57,955 nt of DNA. It comes from Billgrantia bachuensis (GTDB lineage Bacteria > Pseudomonadota > Gammaproteobacteria > Pseudomonadales > Halomonadaceae). Of this stretch, positions 14,099 to 25,358 are shown piece after piece. Within the stretch, counting starts at the first letter, position 1. Each line of letters opens with the position of its first letter. The stretch lies in assembly GCF_011742165.1 (NCBI RefSeq), contig NZ_JAAQTO010000056.1:1-57955 (forward strand). Direction: 5' to 3'. The position numbers and the translations under genes are program-made. Below the pieces are notes generated by a model. The model ran no database searches and had not been told where the DNA came from. It was given only the letters and a program-made list of their open reading frames with translations.

Positions 14099-15961
14099 CT
14101 ATGCCGTCGGCTCGGCTCGCAGGATCAGCCCTGATACATCCGACTTCAGTGCCTGCCACTGCGCTTCGATCACTTCGGCCGGGCCCGGCCGCGCATAAAG
14201 ATAACCCTGCACCAGCCGACAGCCCGCCTGCTGCAGGAAGTCGAGCTGCCCATGGGTCTCCACGCCCTCGGCGACCACATCGAGGCCCAGCCCCCTTGCC
14301 ATGGCCAGCACGGCACTGACAATGGCGGCATCGGCGGGGTCGTCAGGCAGCGAGCGAATGAAGGCGCGATCGAGCTTGAGCTTGTCCAGCGGCAGGTTTT
14401 TCAGATAGCTCAATGACGAATAACCCATGCCGAAATCGTCGATGGCGATACGATGGCCCTTGGCGCGCAGCGCCTCCAGCCGCGGCACGATATCACCGGC
14501 GCGCTCGTCGAGTAGCACCGACTCGGTCAGCTCCAAGCCCAGCTGGGACGGCTCGATGCCGTGTCTCGCCAGACCCGCCGAGAGTGCCGTCTCGAGTTCG
14601 CCCTGGAACATCTGAATCGCCGAGATGTTGATCCACACGGGCAGCTGAGGCAGGCCCAGCTCTCGCCAACGCGACATTTGCGACAACGATTCGTCGATCA
14701 CCCAATTGCCGAGCTGGCCCATCAGCCCATGACGCTCGGCCAGCGGGATGAAGTCGGCCGGTGAAACCATGCCATGCTCAGGATGCCGCCAGCGCAGCAG
14801 CGCCTCCATGCCGACGACGGCGCCATCCATGATGCGATGCTGGGTCTGGTAATGCAGCTCGAGCTGGTCACCGTTGGCCAAGGCGTCGCGCAGGCCGTAA
14901 ACAAGTGCCATGTGCGGCGTATTCTGCACGTCCAGCGCCGGACGGAAGCGCTGGCTGACGTTACGCCCGTGTCGCTTGGCCGAGTAGAGCGCCGACTCCA
15001 GACGCTGGAACAGCACGCCGGACTCCTTGCCATCCTCGGGGGCCCGGCAACTACCGATTGATAGCCCAAGGCGCAAGGTCTTGTTTGCCAGCTCGAAAGG
15101 TTCGCCCAGGTGCTGTCGCAGCCCGGCTATCCAGTGATCGTGGTCATCATACGTCGTGGTGCGTATCACCAGGAACTCATCCCCCCCCAGCCGGCCCACG
15201 ACACCGCCGGCCACATGCCGGGCCAGGCGCTGGCCGAAACGGGCCAGCAGCCGGTCGCCCTGTTCCACCCCGAGGCTGTCGTTGACCGACTTGAAGCCAT
15301 CGATATCGATGATCGCCATGTCGAGGCTCTCGCCGGCGCGCAGGTGGCGCAGGCGAGAGGTCATCAAGTCATGCAAGCGACGGCGGTTGGGCAACCCGGT
15401 GAGCGGATCCTCGAAGCCGATGCGCCGCAAGTCCTGCTCACGCGCCTTGTGTACCGAAATATCCGTGAAGGTGCCGACGTAATGGGTGATCTGCCCACGA
15501 GAATTCGTCACTGCCTTGACGCGCAGCCACTCGGGAAATTCGTCACCTTGCTTGCGCCGGTTCCAGATTTCGCCTTCCCAGCGTCCCTTGCTGTGCAGGG
15601 TCTGCCAGAAACGCTTGAAAAAAGCCGGGTCGTGACGCGCCGCGGCCAGGTTGGCGGCATTGAGCCCACGCACCTCATCCTCGGTGAAGCCAGTGATGCG
15701 GGTAAAGGCAGGGTTGACGGCGAGGATACGATTATCGGCATCGGTAATCTGCACGCCCTCCTCGGAGAGCATCAGCGCCTGCTGCATCAGATCGGCGTGC
15801 TGACGGTCGCGCTTTATCACGCGCCAGGCGACTGCCAGCCCCACCACGACAATGACGACAGCGGCCACTCGCAAGCCGGGGCTGGGCAGCCAGATACAGG
15901 CCGGCAACGCCACCATGGCAGCCCAGGTCAAGGGGCGGTTCAACGCGAAGGATGGCCGCAT
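14099..15961 (-). CDS. Membrane PAS-GGDEF-EAL cyclic-di-GMP protein
   Basis: A 620-residue protein with two adjacent hydrophobic helices near the N-terminus (about residues 11-45) and no sizeable periplasmic loop. A PAS domain with PAC extension follows (about 58-178), then a GGDEF domain with the intact motif at 259-263. Unlike the two other GGDEF proteins here, the position for the RxxD inhibitory site reads VAGG, so product inhibition is unlikely. The EAL domain has EALLRW at 386 and DDFGMGYSS, NISAIQ and EGVE elements, so it may hydrolyse c-di-GMP. It could be bifunctional or mainly a phosphodiesterase. It is divergent from fabA, with 248 bases between them in which no strong promoter could be singled out. 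Confidence 0.9.
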   Translation of the reverse strand: MRPSFALNRPLTWAAMVALPACIWLPSPGLRVAAVVIVVVGLAVAWRVIKRDRQHADLMQQALMLSEEGVQITDADNRILAVNPAFTRITGFTEDEVRGLNAANLAAARHDPAFFKRFWQTLHSKGRWEGEIWNRRKQGDEFPEWLRVKAVTNSRGQITHYVGTFTDISVHKAREQDLRRIGFEDPLTGLPNRRRLHDLMTSRLRHLRAGESLDMAIIDIDGFKSVNDSLGVEQGDRLLARFGQRLARHVAGGVVGRLGGDEFLVIRTTTYDDHDHWIAGLRQHLGEPFELANKTLRLGLSIGSCRAPEDGKESGVLFQRLESALYSAKRHGRNVSQRFRPALDVQNTPHMALVYGLRDALANGDQLELHYQTQHRIMDGAVVGMEALLRWRHPEHGMVSPADFIPLAERHGLMGQLGNWVIDESLSQMSRWRELGLPQLPVWINISAIQMFQGELETALSAGLARHGIEPSQLGLELTESVLLDERAGDIVPRLEALRAKGHRIAIDDFGMGYSSLSYLKNLPLDKLKLDRAFIRSLPDDPADAAIVSAVLAMARGLGLDVVAEGVETHGQLDFLQQAGCRLVQGYLYARPGPAEVIEAQWQALKSDVSGLILRAEPTA

Positions 15962-16209
15962 GAGAGGTCCCGGTGTAACGGAGATAAGAGAAAAGTTGCG
16001 CCCATGCTATGCATCGACCCTACCTAGAGTATCGACACTTTGCGACGACACTTTAATCGTTGGCGGCTGCCGCGTCATGCCTGGCGTGCAATCATGGGCC
16101 TCGGCCAGTAGACTAGGCAGGGCCGCCCGGGCGGGCTGGCTATTTGTGCCATGCTGCCTCCGCACCGCACGCGGAAGGGCCCACTACAACTGCGACTCGG
16201 AACGACTCA

Positions 16210-16725
16210 GTGACCAAGCAACACTCTTTCGAACGCGAAGAACTGCTGGCATGTAGCCGCGGCGAGCTATTCGGCCCCGGCAACGCTCAACTGCCGGCGC
16301 CCAACATGTTGATGCTCGACCGTATCGTGCGCATCCATGAAGAGGGCGGCCAGTTCAACAAGGGCGAGCTGATCGCCGAACTGGATATCCAACCCGACCT
16401 GTGGTTTTTCGACTGCCATTTCCCCGGCGATCCGGTCATGCCCGGCTGCCTGGGGCTCGACGCCATGTGGCAACTGGTGGGCTTCTACCTGGGCTGGCTC
16501 GGTCACCCCGGCCGCGGCCGGGCACTGGGCTGTGGCGAGGTGAAGTTCACCGGCCAGATTCTGCCCGGGGCCAACAAGGTCACGTATCATATCAACGTCA
16601 AGCGCATCATCACCCGGCGTCTGATCCTCGGCATCGCCGATGGCACCGTATCGGTGGATGGCCGCGACATTTACCAGGCCAACGACCTGCGTGTCGGCCT
16701 GTTCACCTCTACCGCGAATTTCTGA
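16210..16725 (+). CDS. fabA: 3-hydroxydecanoyl-ACP dehydratase/isomerase FabA
   Basis: Dehydrates 3-hydroxydecanoyl-ACP and isomerises trans-2- to cis-3-decenoyl-ACP, the branch point to unsaturated fatty acids. The 171-residue product matches the 172 of E. coli. The start is GTG (VTKQHSFEREELL), picked because it aligns with the family N-terminus; the ATG 66 bases upstream would add an unrelated extension. Active-site residues are present: His70 in CHFPGDPVMPG and Asp84 in LGLDAMWQL. The ribosome site is weak. fabB follows after 14 bases, giving the usual fabAB operon, which ends in a terminator at 17979-18002. No palindrome that I could assign to a fatty-acid regulator was seen upstream. 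Confidence 0.97.
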   Translation: MTKQHSFEREELLACSRGELFGPGNAQLPAPNMLMLDRIVRIHEEGGQFNKGELIAELDIQPDLWFFDCHFPGDPVMPGCLGLDAMWQLVGFYLGWLGHPGRGRALGCGEVKFTGQILPGANKVTYHINVKRIITRRLILGIADGTVSVDGRDIYQANDLRVGLFTSTANF

Positions 16726-16739
16726 AACAGGAGGCTCCC

Positions 16740-17957
16740 ATGCGACGAGTGGTAGTCACCGGCCTGGGCATCGTGTCCTGCTTGGGCAACGACGCACAAA
16801 CGGTCGTCGAAGCGCTCCGGAGCGGGCGCTCGGGCATTCGCTTCAAGGAGGAGTACGCCGAGCGCGGCTTCCGCAGCCAGGTCGCTGGGGTCGTGGATAT
16901 TGATCTCGATACCCTGATCGACCGCAAGCTAAGCCGCTTCATGGGCGACGCCGCGGCCTATGCCTACGTGAGCATGGCCCAGGCCATTGAGGACTCGGGC
17001 CTCAGCCCCGAGCAGGTATCGAACGAACGCACGGGACTGATCGCCGGCTCTGGGGGCGCCTCCAGCGCCAATCAGGTCGAGGCCGCCGACGTCATGCGTG
17101 AAAAAGGGCTGCGTCGCGTCGGCCCCTATCGGGTCACTCGCACCATGGGCAGCACCGTGTCCGCATGCCTGGCCACGCCGTTCAAGATCAAGGGCGTCAA
17201 CTATTCGATCTCATCGGCCTGCGCCACTTCGGCGCACTGCATCGGCAGCGCCATGGAGCAGATCCAGATGGGCAAGCAGGACGTCGTCTTCGCCGGAGGC
17301 GGCGAGGAGGAACACTGGACCCTGTCATGCCTGTTCGACGCCATGGGCGCCCTGACGACACAGTACAACGACGCCCCGACCAAGGCCTCACGCCCCTATG
17401 ACAAGGCGCGCGACGGCTTCGTCATCGCCGGCGGCGGCGGCATGCTGGTACTCGAGGAACTCGAGCACGCCAAGGCGCGGGGGGCGAAGATCTATGCCGA
17501 GCTGGTCGGCTACGGCGCTACCTCCGACGGTCACGACATGGTCGCCCCCTCCGGCGAAGGCGCAGTCCGCTGCATGCGCCAGGCCATGGCCACGGTCGAC
17601 GGCAAGATCGACTACATCAACACTCACGGCACCTCCACGCCGGTAGGCGACGTCGCCGAACTCAAGGCGATTCGCGAGGTCTTCGGCGACACCACGCCGG
17701 CGATGAGCTCCACCAAGTCGCTGACCGGTCACTCGCTGGGTGCCACTGGTGTACAGGAGACGATCTACTCGCTGCTGATGATGGAACACGACTTCATCGC
17801 CGCCTCGGCCAACGTCGAGGATCTCGACGATCAGGCCGCCGGCTTCGATATCGTCACGCAGATGCGCGACAGCGTCAGCGTCGATCGCGTCCTCTCCAAC
17901 AGCTTCGGCTTCGGCGGTACCAACGCCTGCCTGGTGCTGCAGCGCTACCGCGACTAG
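16740..17957 (+). CDS. fabB: 3-oxoacyl-ACP synthase I FabB
   Basis: Condenses malonyl-ACP with acyl-ACP and is required to elongate cis-unsaturated acyl chains made by FabA. The 405-residue product (E. coli 406) starts at MRRVVVTGLGIVSC behind a strong AGGAGG site. The thiolase-fold catalytic triad is intact: Cys161 in SSACATSAHC, His296 in NTHGTSTPVGD and His331 in LTGHSLGATG. A longer open frame upstream in the same phase runs through fabA and is not coding. It is the second gene of fabAB and is followed directly by a clear intrinsic terminator. Confidence 0.97.
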   Translation: MRRVVVTGLGIVSCLGNDAQTVVEALRSGRSGIRFKEEYAERGFRSQVAGVVDIDLDTLIDRKLSRFMGDAAAYAYVSMAQAIEDSGLSPEQVSNERTGLIAGSGGASSANQVEAADVMREKGLRRVGPYRVTRTMGSTVSACLATPFKIKGVNYSISSACATSAHCIGSAMEQIQMGKQDVVFAGGGEEEHWTLSCLFDAMGALTTQYNDAPTKASRPYDKARDGFVIAGGGGMLVLEELEHAKARGAKIYAELVGYGATSDGHDMVAPSGEGAVRCMRQAMATVDGKIDYINTHGTSTPVGDVAELKAIREVFGDTTPAMSSTKSLTGHSLGATGVQETIYSLLMMEHDFIAASANVEDLDDQAAGFDIVTQMRDSVSVDRVLSNSFGFGGTNACLVLQRYRD

Positions 17958-17978
17958 ACGACTCCATTGCAACGCAGA

Positions 17979-18002
17979 AAGGCGCCCCTCGGGCGCCTTT
18001 TT
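17979..18002 (+). terminator. fabAB intrinsic terminator
   Basis: An 8-bp stem AGGCGCCC/GGGCGCCT with a CTC loop (17980-17998) is followed by a run of five T. It starts 22 bases after the fabB stop. The run of A on the other side is short, so it acts mainly in the plus direction. Confidence 0.9.
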
Positions 18003-18049
18003 GCATTGCGGGCGAAGCCCACTCAATACACAGCCACCGGCCACTAGTT

Positions 18050-18808
18050 CTAGCCCGTGCTGGCCCCCACCTCAGGCTTGGCATCCACCGGCCGCGGGAC
18101 TTCGGAGATCTCGGCCAGCCGCGCCTCGATCCATGCCTCGACCTCGACCAGCACCTCCTCCGGCGTACGGCCTGCGGTATCGATGGGCTCCCCCACCACC
18201 ACGTTGAGTACTCCCGGATTCTTCACCCAGTGGCGCCCCGGCCAGCGTTCGCCGGCATTGTGCGCCACTGGCAGCACCGGTACCCCGGCGCGACAGGCGA
18301 TGACGGCCCCGCTCTTGTTGTAGCGGCGCCGCTGGCCCGGCTCCACTCGAGTGCCCTCAGGAAAGATCAGCACTGATAGCCCCTCCTGCAGACGCACCAC
18401 GCCTTGGCTCAGTACCTGCCGCATTGCCCGCGCTGGCTTCGAGCGGTCCAGCGCAATGGGATGCAGCAGACGCAGGCCCCAACCGAACACCGGGATGCGC
18501 AGCAGTTCTTGCTTGAGCACCGTGCACACCGGCGGCTTGAGGATCTGCAGAAAGATGGTTTCCCACTCGCACTGATGGTTGGCCAGGATTACGCAGGGAC
18601 CGGGCGGCAAGTGCTCCCTGCCGCTGACCCGATAAGTCACGCCACAGGTCCAACGAAACCAGGCGGTGATGAAATGGTTGTAGCGATTGAGCAGGCGGTA
18701 GCGTGCCGGTAGCGCCAGCAGCGGGGCCACCGGCAACAGCAGCGCGCCAAAGACGAAGATGGCGAGAAAGTAACCGACGTAGAACAGCAGGCTGCGCAAC
18801 ACATTCAT
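18050..18808 (-). CDS. PlsC-type lysophospholipid (1-acyl-glycerol-3-phosphate) acyltransferase
   Basis: A 252-residue acyltransferase with an N-terminal hydrophobic anchor (LRSLLFYVGYFLAIFVFGALLL). The catalytic motif is NHQCEWE, an H-x4-E variant of the usual H-x4-D. The substrate-binding motif is FPEGTR. It should acylate lysophosphatidic acid or a similar lysolipid at the inner membrane. Its start codon overlaps the stop of the upstream RmlD-like gene by four bases (ATGA), so the two are translationally coupled. Several paralogues of this family often exist in one genome, so it may not be the main PlsC. It converges on fabAB across the fabAB terminator. Confidence 0.9.
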   Translation of the reverse strand: MNVLRSLLFYVGYFLAIFVFGALLLPVAPLLALPARYRLLNRYNHFITAWFRWTCGVTYRVSGREHLPPGPCVILANHQCEWETIFLQILKPPVCTVLKQELLRIPVFGWGLRLLHPIALDRSKPARAMRQVLSQGVVRLQEGLSVLIFPEGTRVEPGQRRRYNKSGAVIACRAGVPVLPVAHNAGERWPGRHWVKNPGVLNVVVGEPIDTAGRTPEEVLVEVEAWIEARLAEISEVPRPVDAKPEVGASTG

Positions 18809-19701
18809 GGAGAAGAGCCGCCCTCTTCTTCGTCACTGGGGATGGCGCGGCGAGCCTGACACCACTCATCCAGTAGACGTCCCACCTCCAGTCGCCACGG
18901 CTTCTGGTGCACGCCGAAGGCCTCCAGCACGCGCCGGCAATTGAGCACTCTACGTAGCGGCTGGTCATGATGATGCTTGAGTGCCTTCACCTCGCCCAGC
19001 TCCACCTGTTCGCCCAGCCCCTCCAGGCGCGTCGAGAGCTGGGTGCGTACCATGGTGGTGAAGGTATAGGCACTGACCGGCTCCGTACCCGCCAGGTGAT
19101 AGGCACCCCAGGCGCCAGAACCGCACGAGAGCTGGTGCAGCATGCCGACCAGCGCCATGGCGACAGCGTCGGCCGATGTGGGGCAGAAGATCACGTCCTG
19201 TGCGGCGCGAACTTCCTCACCGGTTACCAGGCTGTCGATCACGCCGCTGAGCCAGGCGTGTCCGCCCTCCAGCGCGAACAACGGCCCCAGGCGCACGATG
19301 AGATGCCGAGGATGGCTACCCCGGATGCGATCCCCGATGGCGATCAACCGCCTGAGGCTCTCGTCACGTGGCGCCGGTATCACGTGTTCGTCGATGGGCG
19401 TCTCGAAACCATCCTGGTAGAGCTGATCGGAGACGCACCACACCAGTGGCGTATCTGTCTCGCGGCACGCCGCCAGGCAGGCATCGACGCCCTCACCATG
19501 CGCGACCACGGCCGCAGGCTCGATCTCCATCGGCGCCGATAACGGCGGAATGACCACCGCCGCGGGCGCCAGCTCACGCAGCAGGCTGGCATCGATCTTC
19601 AGGCCGGGCTCGATGACGAGCTCGGTATCACTGCGACGGTGCACCAGCCTGGCCAACGCCAGATTGAGGCAATGGCCGGCATCCAGTACCAACAGCTTCA
19701 C
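18805..19701 (-). CDS. RmlD-like sugar-nucleotide-binding protein, degenerate
   Basis: A 298-residue protein with the overall fold pattern of the RmlD (dTDP-4-dehydrorhamnose reductase) branch of extended short-chain dehydrogenases: MKLLVLDAG at the N-terminus, a segment like VWCVSDQLYQDG where RmlD has its S..D.VFDG strand, and LIVRLGPLF later. The glycine-rich nucleotide motif and the YxxxK catalytic pair are not recognisable. It may bind a nucleotide sugar or have a structural role rather than catalyse a reduction. No rmlABC or other polysaccharide genes are present. It sits 33 bases downstream of ssb and is coupled to the PlsC-type gene by a 4-base overlap. The function is unknown. Confidence 0.75.
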   Translation of the reverse strand: MKLLVLDAGHCLNLALARLVHRRSDTELVIEPGLKIDASLLRELAPAAVVIPPLSAPMEIEPAAVVAHGEGVDACLAACRETDTPLVWCVSDQLYQDGFETPIDEHVIPAPRDESLRRLIAIGDRIRGSHPRHLIVRLGPLFALEGGHAWLSGVIDSLVTGEEVRAAQDVIFCPTSADAVAMALVGMLHQLSCGSGAWGAYHLAGTEPVSAYTFTTMVRTQLSTRLEGLGEQVELGEVKALKHHHDQPLRRVLNCRRVLEAFGVHQKPWRLEVGRLLDEWCQARRAIPSDEEEGGSSP

Positions 19702-19734
19702 TCAATAGCCTCCGGCAGCCTCGATCGGGTGGCG

Positions 19735-20352
19735 TCAGAACGGGATTTCGTCGTCGAAATCGTCGAAGCTGCCCGGATCGGGCGCGCCGTAATTGTTCTG
19801 CTTCTGACCACCCTGCTGGGGCTGGCCACCCGGCGCCGGGCGCTGCTGTGGCTGGCCGCCACCAAAGCCACCCTGCTGGGGCGCGTTGCCAAAGCCGCCG
19901 CCACCTTGCGCTGGAGCGCCATAACCACCCTGCTGTGGCGCAGGCGCCCCCTGAGAGGCGCCATAGCCACCCTGCTGCGGCATGCCCGCCCCGGGCTGCC
20001 CGCCGAAGTCGCCGCTGCGAGTATCGAGCATCTGCATGTCGTTGACCACGATTTCGGTGGTGTAGCGATCCTGGCCGTCTTGGCCCTGCCACTTGCGCGT
20101 CTGCAGGCGCCCCTCCAGGTAGACCCGCGCACCTTTCTTCAGGTACTGCTGAGCGATCTCGGCCAGACGGTTGAACAACACCACCGAGTGCCACTCGGTC
20201 CGCTCCTGGCGCTGGCCGCTTTGCTTATCGGTCCAGGTATCGGTAGTGGCGACGCGCAAGTTGGCGACGGGGCTACCGGACGGCATGAAGCGAACCTCGG
20301 GATCCTGTCCTAGGTTGCCGATGAGAATGACCTTGTTGACGCCACGGGCCAT
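19735..20352 (-). CDS. ssb: Single-stranded DNA-binding protein
   Basis: Binds and protects single-stranded DNA in replication, repair and recombination and recruits partners through its tail. The 205-residue product starts MARGVNKVILIGNLGQDPE. The OB fold spans about residues 1-110 (EWHSVVLFNRLAEI, YLKKGARVYLEGRL). A glycine- and glutamine-rich disordered linker follows, made of repeated QQGGYGA-type units. The acidic tip DDFDDEIPF is conserved. An in-frame start 66 bases earlier is rejected because family members begin at MARGVNK. Gene order uvrA / MFS / ssb matches that in Pseudomonas. No clear LexA box was found in its 71-base upstream gap. Confidence 0.97.
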   Translation of the reverse strand: MARGVNKVILIGNLGQDPEVRFMPSGSPVANLRVATTDTWTDKQSGQRQERTEWHSVVLFNRLAEIAQQYLKKGARVYLEGRLQTRKWQGQDGQDRYTTEIVVNDMQMLDTRSGDFGGQPGAGMPQQGGYGASQGAPAPQQGGYGAPAQGGGGFGNAPQQGGFGGGQPQQRPAPGGQPQQGGQKQNNYGAPDPGSFDDFDDEIPF

Positions 20353-20392
20353 GCTGGACTCCCTCTGTAGTGTACGTGTGCATTGTAATGAA

Positions 20393-20408
20393 CCGGCCCT
20401 GAGGCCGG
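20393..20408 (-). terminator. Hairpin between MFS gene and ssb
   Basis: A perfect 6-bp stem CCGGCC/GGCCGG with a four-base loop lies just after the stop of the MFS gene in the minus direction. It is followed by TTCATTA rather than a clean T run. It could partially terminate the MFS transcript and so separate ssb expression from it. Confidence 0.4.
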
Positions 20409-20423
20409 CGCCTGACAAATCGG

Positions 20424-21810
20424 CTAGCCGCCGCGATGGCGGCTCGAGCGGATCAGGCGCGCCAAGGCATCCTCGTCGAGGCGCCGCCGATCCACCTTAA
20501 GATACGCCACTCGCTCCTCCGGCACGACCAGTACGTCTTCGACTCCGGCCACTTCGGCGAAGCTCGCCATCAACGTGTCGAGCGTATCTTCGCGATGCTC
20601 GTCGTCCAGCGCCACCACCTCGCTCGACAGATGCGGCGGCGTCGGCATGCCCAGCATCAGCAGCCACCAGATGCCGGCCAGCACGGCGCTGCCGACAAAC
20701 ACCGCCGGCAGCCCCCACTGCTGTGCCAGAAAGCCCCCCAGTACGCCGCCGAGGAAAGCACCCAGGAACTGGCTGGTGGAGTAGATCCCCATCGCCGTAC
20801 CCTTGGCCCCGGCCGGCGCCAACTTGCTGAGCATCGAGGGCAGCACCGCCTCGAGCAGGTTGAAGGCCGTGAAGAACAGCAGCAGCCAGACGAACAGCGC
20901 CCAGCCGCCACCGAATCCGGCCAGACCAGCCAGGCTGATGGTGATGGTGCCGACCGCCGCGAGGCTCATGCCCTTCATGCGCTGACGCTTTTCGGCAACG
21001 ATTACCAGCGGCACCATGCCGATGAAGGCCAGCGCCATAATGCCTAGATAGGTCAGACCATGCCGCTCCGCTTCGATGCCCGCCTCGACCAGGCGGAACG
21101 GCACGGCAACGAAGATCGCCATCAGCATCAGGTGCAGCGCGAAAATCGACAGGTCGAGCCGCCAGGTCGGCACGGGTGATGATTGCCATCAACTGTTGGC
21201 GATCGATGCCCACGTCGCGATGACGCAATCTCCGCGGCGCCGGCGGCACCAGCTTCCACAGCACCACCAGCCCCAGCCCGGCCAGCAAGGTGGTGAACCA
21301 GAACACCGAAGCGAGGCCGAGCGTTGCCGCCAGCCAAGGACCGATCACCATGGCCACGGCGAACGCCACGCCGATCGACAGACCGATAGTCGCCATGGCG
21401 GCGGTACGCACCTGCTCGCGAGTCTGGTCGGCGAGCAGCGCCATGATCGCCGCGGCTACGGCGCCGCTGCCCTGCAGGCAACGGCCCAGGATCACGCCGC
21501 CGATACTATCGGCGGACGCTGCCACAACGCTGCCGAGCAGAAACAGCAGCAGGCCACCGGCGATCACCGGCTTGCGCCCGAGGCGATCGGAGAGCAGGCC
21601 GAAAGGGATCTGCAGGACCGCCTGGGTCAGGCCGTACACGCCCAGAGCCAGGCCCACCAGCAGCGGCGTGGCGCCCTCCAGTTCGTCGGCGTACAGCGCC
21701 AGCACCGGCAGCACCATGAACAGGCCCAGCATGCGCGTGGCATACAGGCCGGCCAAGCCAGTGATGGCACGCCGTTCGGAGGCTAACAGCAGACCAGTGA
21801 CCTTACGCAT
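20424..21810 (-). pseudogene. MFS transporter (YajR-like) split by a +1 frameshift
   Basis: A major facilitator superfamily transporter with a C-terminal YAM-type domain. The first half starts MRKVTGLLLASERRA and includes the motif LLSDRLGRKPV; it reads well to about residue 213 (IITRADL). The second half continues in another frame from RLDLSIFALHLMLM through the last six helices to a ferredoxin-like tail (DVLVVPEERVAYLKVDRR). The interval 21140-21175 holds one base too many: removing one G in the minus-strand CTGGCGGCTC string gives a continuous protein of about 461 residues, the family's usual size. Length 1387 is not a multiple of three. Either the gene is inactivated or the sequence has an error. 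The uvrA/MFS/ssb order is conserved in relatives. Confidence 0.85.
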
Positions 21811-21916
21811 AGGGAATGAGACGCTTCCATGGAGTAGGGAGGGCTGCAGCCCTCTCGATGAGCCGACCATTCTAACGATTCCGGCCCCCACAGGAAACGC
21901 CCCAGCCAGCGGCGCT

Positions 21917-21946
21917 TTGGCGTGCGCTCGGCCACGGGCGTATAAT
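21917..21946 (+). promoter_or_regulatory. Putative uvrA sigma-70 promoter
   Basis: TTGGCG (21917-21922) and a perfect TATAAT (21941-21946) are separated by 18 bases. The uvrA start codon is 30 bases beyond the -10. No CTG-N10-CAG LexA box was recognised around it, so SOS control by a consensus E. coli-type site is not supported. Confidence 0.65.
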
Positions 21947-21976
21947 CGAGGTTTTGCCGAGCGCCATGAGGTGTGA

Positions 21977-24838
<2,862 letters not shown>

Positions 24839-24849
24839 GTGGCGAGAGC

Positions 24850-24882
24850 AAAAAACCCGGCTTCTCGCGAAGCCGGGTTTTT
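24850..24882. terminator. Bidirectional terminator between uvrA and rplQ
   Basis: A long symmetric hairpin: ACCCGGCTTC/GAAGCCGGGT with a TCGC loop, with A5 on the left and T5 on the right. It can therefore terminate the plus-strand uvrA transcript and the minus-strand alpha operon transcript that ends at rplQ (stop at 24924). Confidence 0.92.
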
Positions 24883-24923
24883 CGTGTTGCTACAGCACTG
24901 CCGGGCCAAGCCGCCGCAAAGGA

Positions 24924-25319
24924 TCACTCCTCGGCGGCGGCTTCCTCGGCCTCCTCGACGACCGGGCGGTCGACGAGTTCGACGAAGGCCATGGGGGCGT
25001 TGTCGCCGGTGCGGAAACCGCACTTGAGAATACGGACGTAACCGCCCGGACGCTCGACGTAACGCGGACCCAGCTCGTTGAAGAGCTTGCCGACCGCTTC
25101 CTTCGAGCGGGTGCGGCTGAAGGCCAGACGACGGTTGGCAACGCTGTCCTGCTTGGCCAGGGTGATCAGCGGCTCGATGACGCGACGCAGCTCCTTGGCC
25201 TTGGGCAGGGTTGTCTTGATCACTTCGTGCTCGATCAGCGACACGCTCATGTTCTTGAACATGGCCTGGCGATGCGAGCTGGTACGATTCAGGTGACGAC
25301 CACTCTTACGATGACGCAT
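24924..25319 (-). CDS. rplQ: Large-subunit ribosomal protein L17
   Basis: The 131-residue product begins MRHRKSGRHLNRTSSHR, the invariant L17 N-terminus, and contains EHEVIKTTLPKAKELRR. E. coli L17 has 127 residues. The C-terminal tail is acidic (VVEEAEEAAAEE), longer than in E. coli. It is the last gene of the alpha operon, 39 bases after rpoA, and its transcript should end at the hairpin at 24850-24882. Confidence 0.98.
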   Translation of the reverse strand: MRHRKSGRHLNRTSSHRQAMFKNMSVSLIEHEVIKTTLPKAKELRRVIEPLITLAKQDSVANRRLAFSRTRSKEAVGKLFNELGPRYVERPGGYVRILKCGFRTGDNAPMAFVELVDRPVVEEAEEAAAEE

Positions 25320-25358
25320 GGTTGTGATTCCTTACCAAACTGGGACTCGAGTCGACGC

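Noticed and set aside
20353..20423. LexA-like CTGT motif upstream of ssb
   Set aside because: A single CTGT half-site occurs without a matching ACAG at the right spacing.
21140..21175. Programmed ribosomal frameshift in the MFS gene
   Set aside because: No slippery heptamer or following pseudoknot is visible, and MFS transporters are not known to use one; mutation or sequencing error is simpler.
21811..21976. LexA (SOS) box upstream of uvrA
   Set aside because: No CTG-N10-CAG pattern with supporting A/T core was found in this gap; a plain sigma-70 promoter is visible instead.
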